Translations under genes and position numbers: made by a program
Shown: positions 5,767 through 6,569 of the stretch, piece by piece
Position numbering within the stretch: position 1 is the first letter of the stretch
How the letters are laid out: each line of letters opens with the position of its first letter
Source of the DNA: Planctomycetaceae bacterium
GTDB taxonomy: Bacteria; Planctomycetota; Planctomycetia; Pirellulales; UBA1268
Length of the DNA stretch: 6,569 nucleotides
Direction of reading: 5' to 3'
Assembly: GCA_947464585.1 (NCBI GenBank)
Contig: CANHYS010000121.1
Location: forward strand, 1 to 6,569
The notes under the pieces: generated by a model
Seen by the model: the letters and a program-made list of their open reading frames with translations, nothing else
Told to the model about the DNA's origin: nothing
Database searches by the model: none

Positions 5767-6569
5767 GCAGAGACGGCCACGGCCTTGGCTGCATACTCCG
5801 AGGGGCCGCTCCTGCTCGACGGCCTGACCACGCTTAACGCCGCCACCGCCAAGACGCTCGCGCAGTTGAAGAACGAAGCGATGTCCCTCAACGGCCTGAC
5901 CACGCTCGACGCCGCCACCGCCAAGACGCTCGCGGAGTTTAAGTGCGAAACGCTGTCCCTCAACGGCCTGACCACGCTCGACGCCACCATCACCAAGACG
6001 CTCGCGGAGTTTAAGGGCAGCAGGCTGTCCCTCAACGGCCTGACCACGCTCGACGCCGCCATCGCCAAGACGCTCGCGGAGTTTAAGGGCAGCAGGCTGT
6101 CCCTCGGCGGCCTCACCACGCTCGACGTCGACATCGCCAAGACGCTCGCGGAGTTCAAGGGCGAACAACTGCTTCTCAATGGCCTGACCACGCTCGACGC
6201 TGACACCGCCACGGCGCTCGCGGAGTTTAAGGGCGGCAGGCTGGAACTCAACGGCCTGACCGCGCTCGACGCCGCCACCACCAAGGCGCTCGCGGAGTTT
6301 AAGGGCAGCGCGCTTTGGCTCAACGGCCTGACCACGCTCGACGCTGCCACCGCCAAGACGCTCGCGGAGTTCAAAGGCGATTACCTGTCTCTCGACGGCC
6401 TGACCACGCTCGACGTCGCCACCGCCAAGGCGCTCGCGGAATCGAAGCCATGGGATGGGCAACTGCCCAACATCACCGCCTTCGAATCCCCTGACTCCGT
6501 CGAGATCGCCACTGCCCTCGCCACGCGCGAAGGCCCGCTCTCCCTCCCGAACCTCGCGAAAATCTCCCC
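5527..6569 (+). CDS. Exported leucine-rich-like repeat protein, long paralogue (copy 2), 3'-truncated by window edge
   Basis: The frame is open from ATG 5527 to the window end, giving 347 complete codons with no stop. Residues 1-30 are a Sec signal peptide (MKPVAGSSILAAALIVSLVL, then LSQAQALA before DE). Next come an N-cap resembling a degenerate repeat (SLTPEQAKKLAAEFPGV), ten tandem 24-residue units (residues 71-310) and the start of a C-cap (ESPDSVEIATALATREG, LSLPNLAKISP). The unit consensus is L-x-L-N-G-L-T-T-L-D-A-A-T-A-K-T-L-A-E-F-K-G-x-x. This fits an LRR-like turn, with a short strand LxLxGL and a helix ATAKTLAEF, in a style common in planctomycete proteins. By comparison with copy 1, about 52 more residues and a stop are expected beyond the window. 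The function is unknown; an extracytoplasmic binding or surface role is an inference from the fold type. Confidence 0.88.
   Translation, partial: MKPVAGSSILAAALIVSLVLLSQAQALADELPKDTNQIESLTPEQAKKLAAEFPGVWVVIDPSTTYMRRSLPLNGLNSLDAETATALAAYSEGPLLLDGLTTLNAATAKTLAQLKNEAMSLNGLTTLDAATAKTLAEFKCETLSLNGLTTLDATITKTLAEFKGSRLSLNGLTTLDAAIAKTLAEFKGSRLSLGGLTTLDVDIAKTLAEFKGEQLLLNGLTTLDADTATALAEFKGGRLELNGLTALDAATTKALAEFKGSALWLNGLTTLDAATAKTLAEFKGDYLSLDGLTTLDVATAKALAESKPWDGQLPNITAFESPDSVEIATALATREGPLSLPNLAKIS
5737..6456 (+). repeat. Ten tandem 72-bp units encoding LRR-like repeats
   Basis: Units start at 5737, 5809, 5881, 5953, 6025, 6097, 6169, 6241, 6313 and 6385, each exactly 72 bp with no indel. Units 4 and 5 differ at only 2 of 72 bases, which points to recent duplication or gene conversion. 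Unit 1 (LPLNGLNSLDAETATALAAY) and the end of unit 10 (AESKPWDG) are the divergent edge units. Residues 3, 5, 6, 9 and 17 are nearly constant; residue 2 and residues 22-24 vary most. Confidence 0.95.

Noticed and set aside
5737..6456. CRISPR-like array
   Set aside because: The 72-bp units are contiguous, coding and in frame, with no spacers between them.
5598..6462. Long minus-strand open frames over the repeat array, rich in repeated SASVL...SSVVRPL or RERLGGGGVERGQAVE units
   Set aside because: They are antisense images of the 72-bp array. Because the unit length is a multiple of three and stops are rare in GC-rich DNA, several frames stay open. The plus frame has the signal peptide, ribosome binding site, LRR-like pattern and a paralogue.

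Overview
The window is GC-rich DNA (about two thirds G+C by eye) with a gene set typical of Planctomycetes. The signs are a quinoprotein-like beta-propeller protein opening with the motif WAQWRGPNRDGF, a secreted fasciclin (FAS1) protein, an ECF sigma factor with its own membrane anti-sigma factor, and exported proteins built from 24-residue leucine-rich-like repeats of the L-x-L-x-G-L-T-x-L-D kind. Assignment to Planctomycetes, perhaps a Pirellula-like lineage, is an inference from protein style; there is no rRNA marker.

Layout. Positions 1-903 (+) hold the 3' part of a ChaA-type Ca2+(Na+)/H+ antiporter whose start lies before the window. Positions 1032-1583 (+) encode a short exported repeat protein ('copy 1'). 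It is convergent with 1683-2954 (-), a secreted PQQ-like beta-propeller protein. That gene diverges, across a 158-bp intergenic region, from 3113-3715 (+), a secreted single-domain FAS1 protein. A strong GC hairpin (3737-3777) follows FAS1. Then come an ECF sigma factor (3835-4488) and an RskA-type anti-sigma factor (4485-5300), translationally coupled through an ATGA overlap. After a 226-bp leader with a possible -10 box, an inverted repeat and a terminator-like hairpin, a second repeat-protein gene ('copy 2') starts at 5527 and is still open at the end of the window.

How the genes relate. FAS1, ECF sigma factor and RskA-type anti-sigma factor resemble the mycobacterial SigK/RskA system, whose main targets MPT70 and MPT83 are FAS1 proteins. 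A local regulatory circuit in which the sigma factor drives the FAS1 gene is therefore plausible. The divergent PQQ-like gene shares the FAS1 upstream region and might share control.

The most striking observation is the pair of repeat-protein genes flanking this block in direct orientation. Their first 240 bp are about 95% identical and their C-terminal segments about 91% identical. Copy 2 is longer between these anchors by 648 bp, which is exactly nine 72-bp repeat units (ten units against one). The two genes look like the expanded and collapsed states of one capped repeat solenoid.
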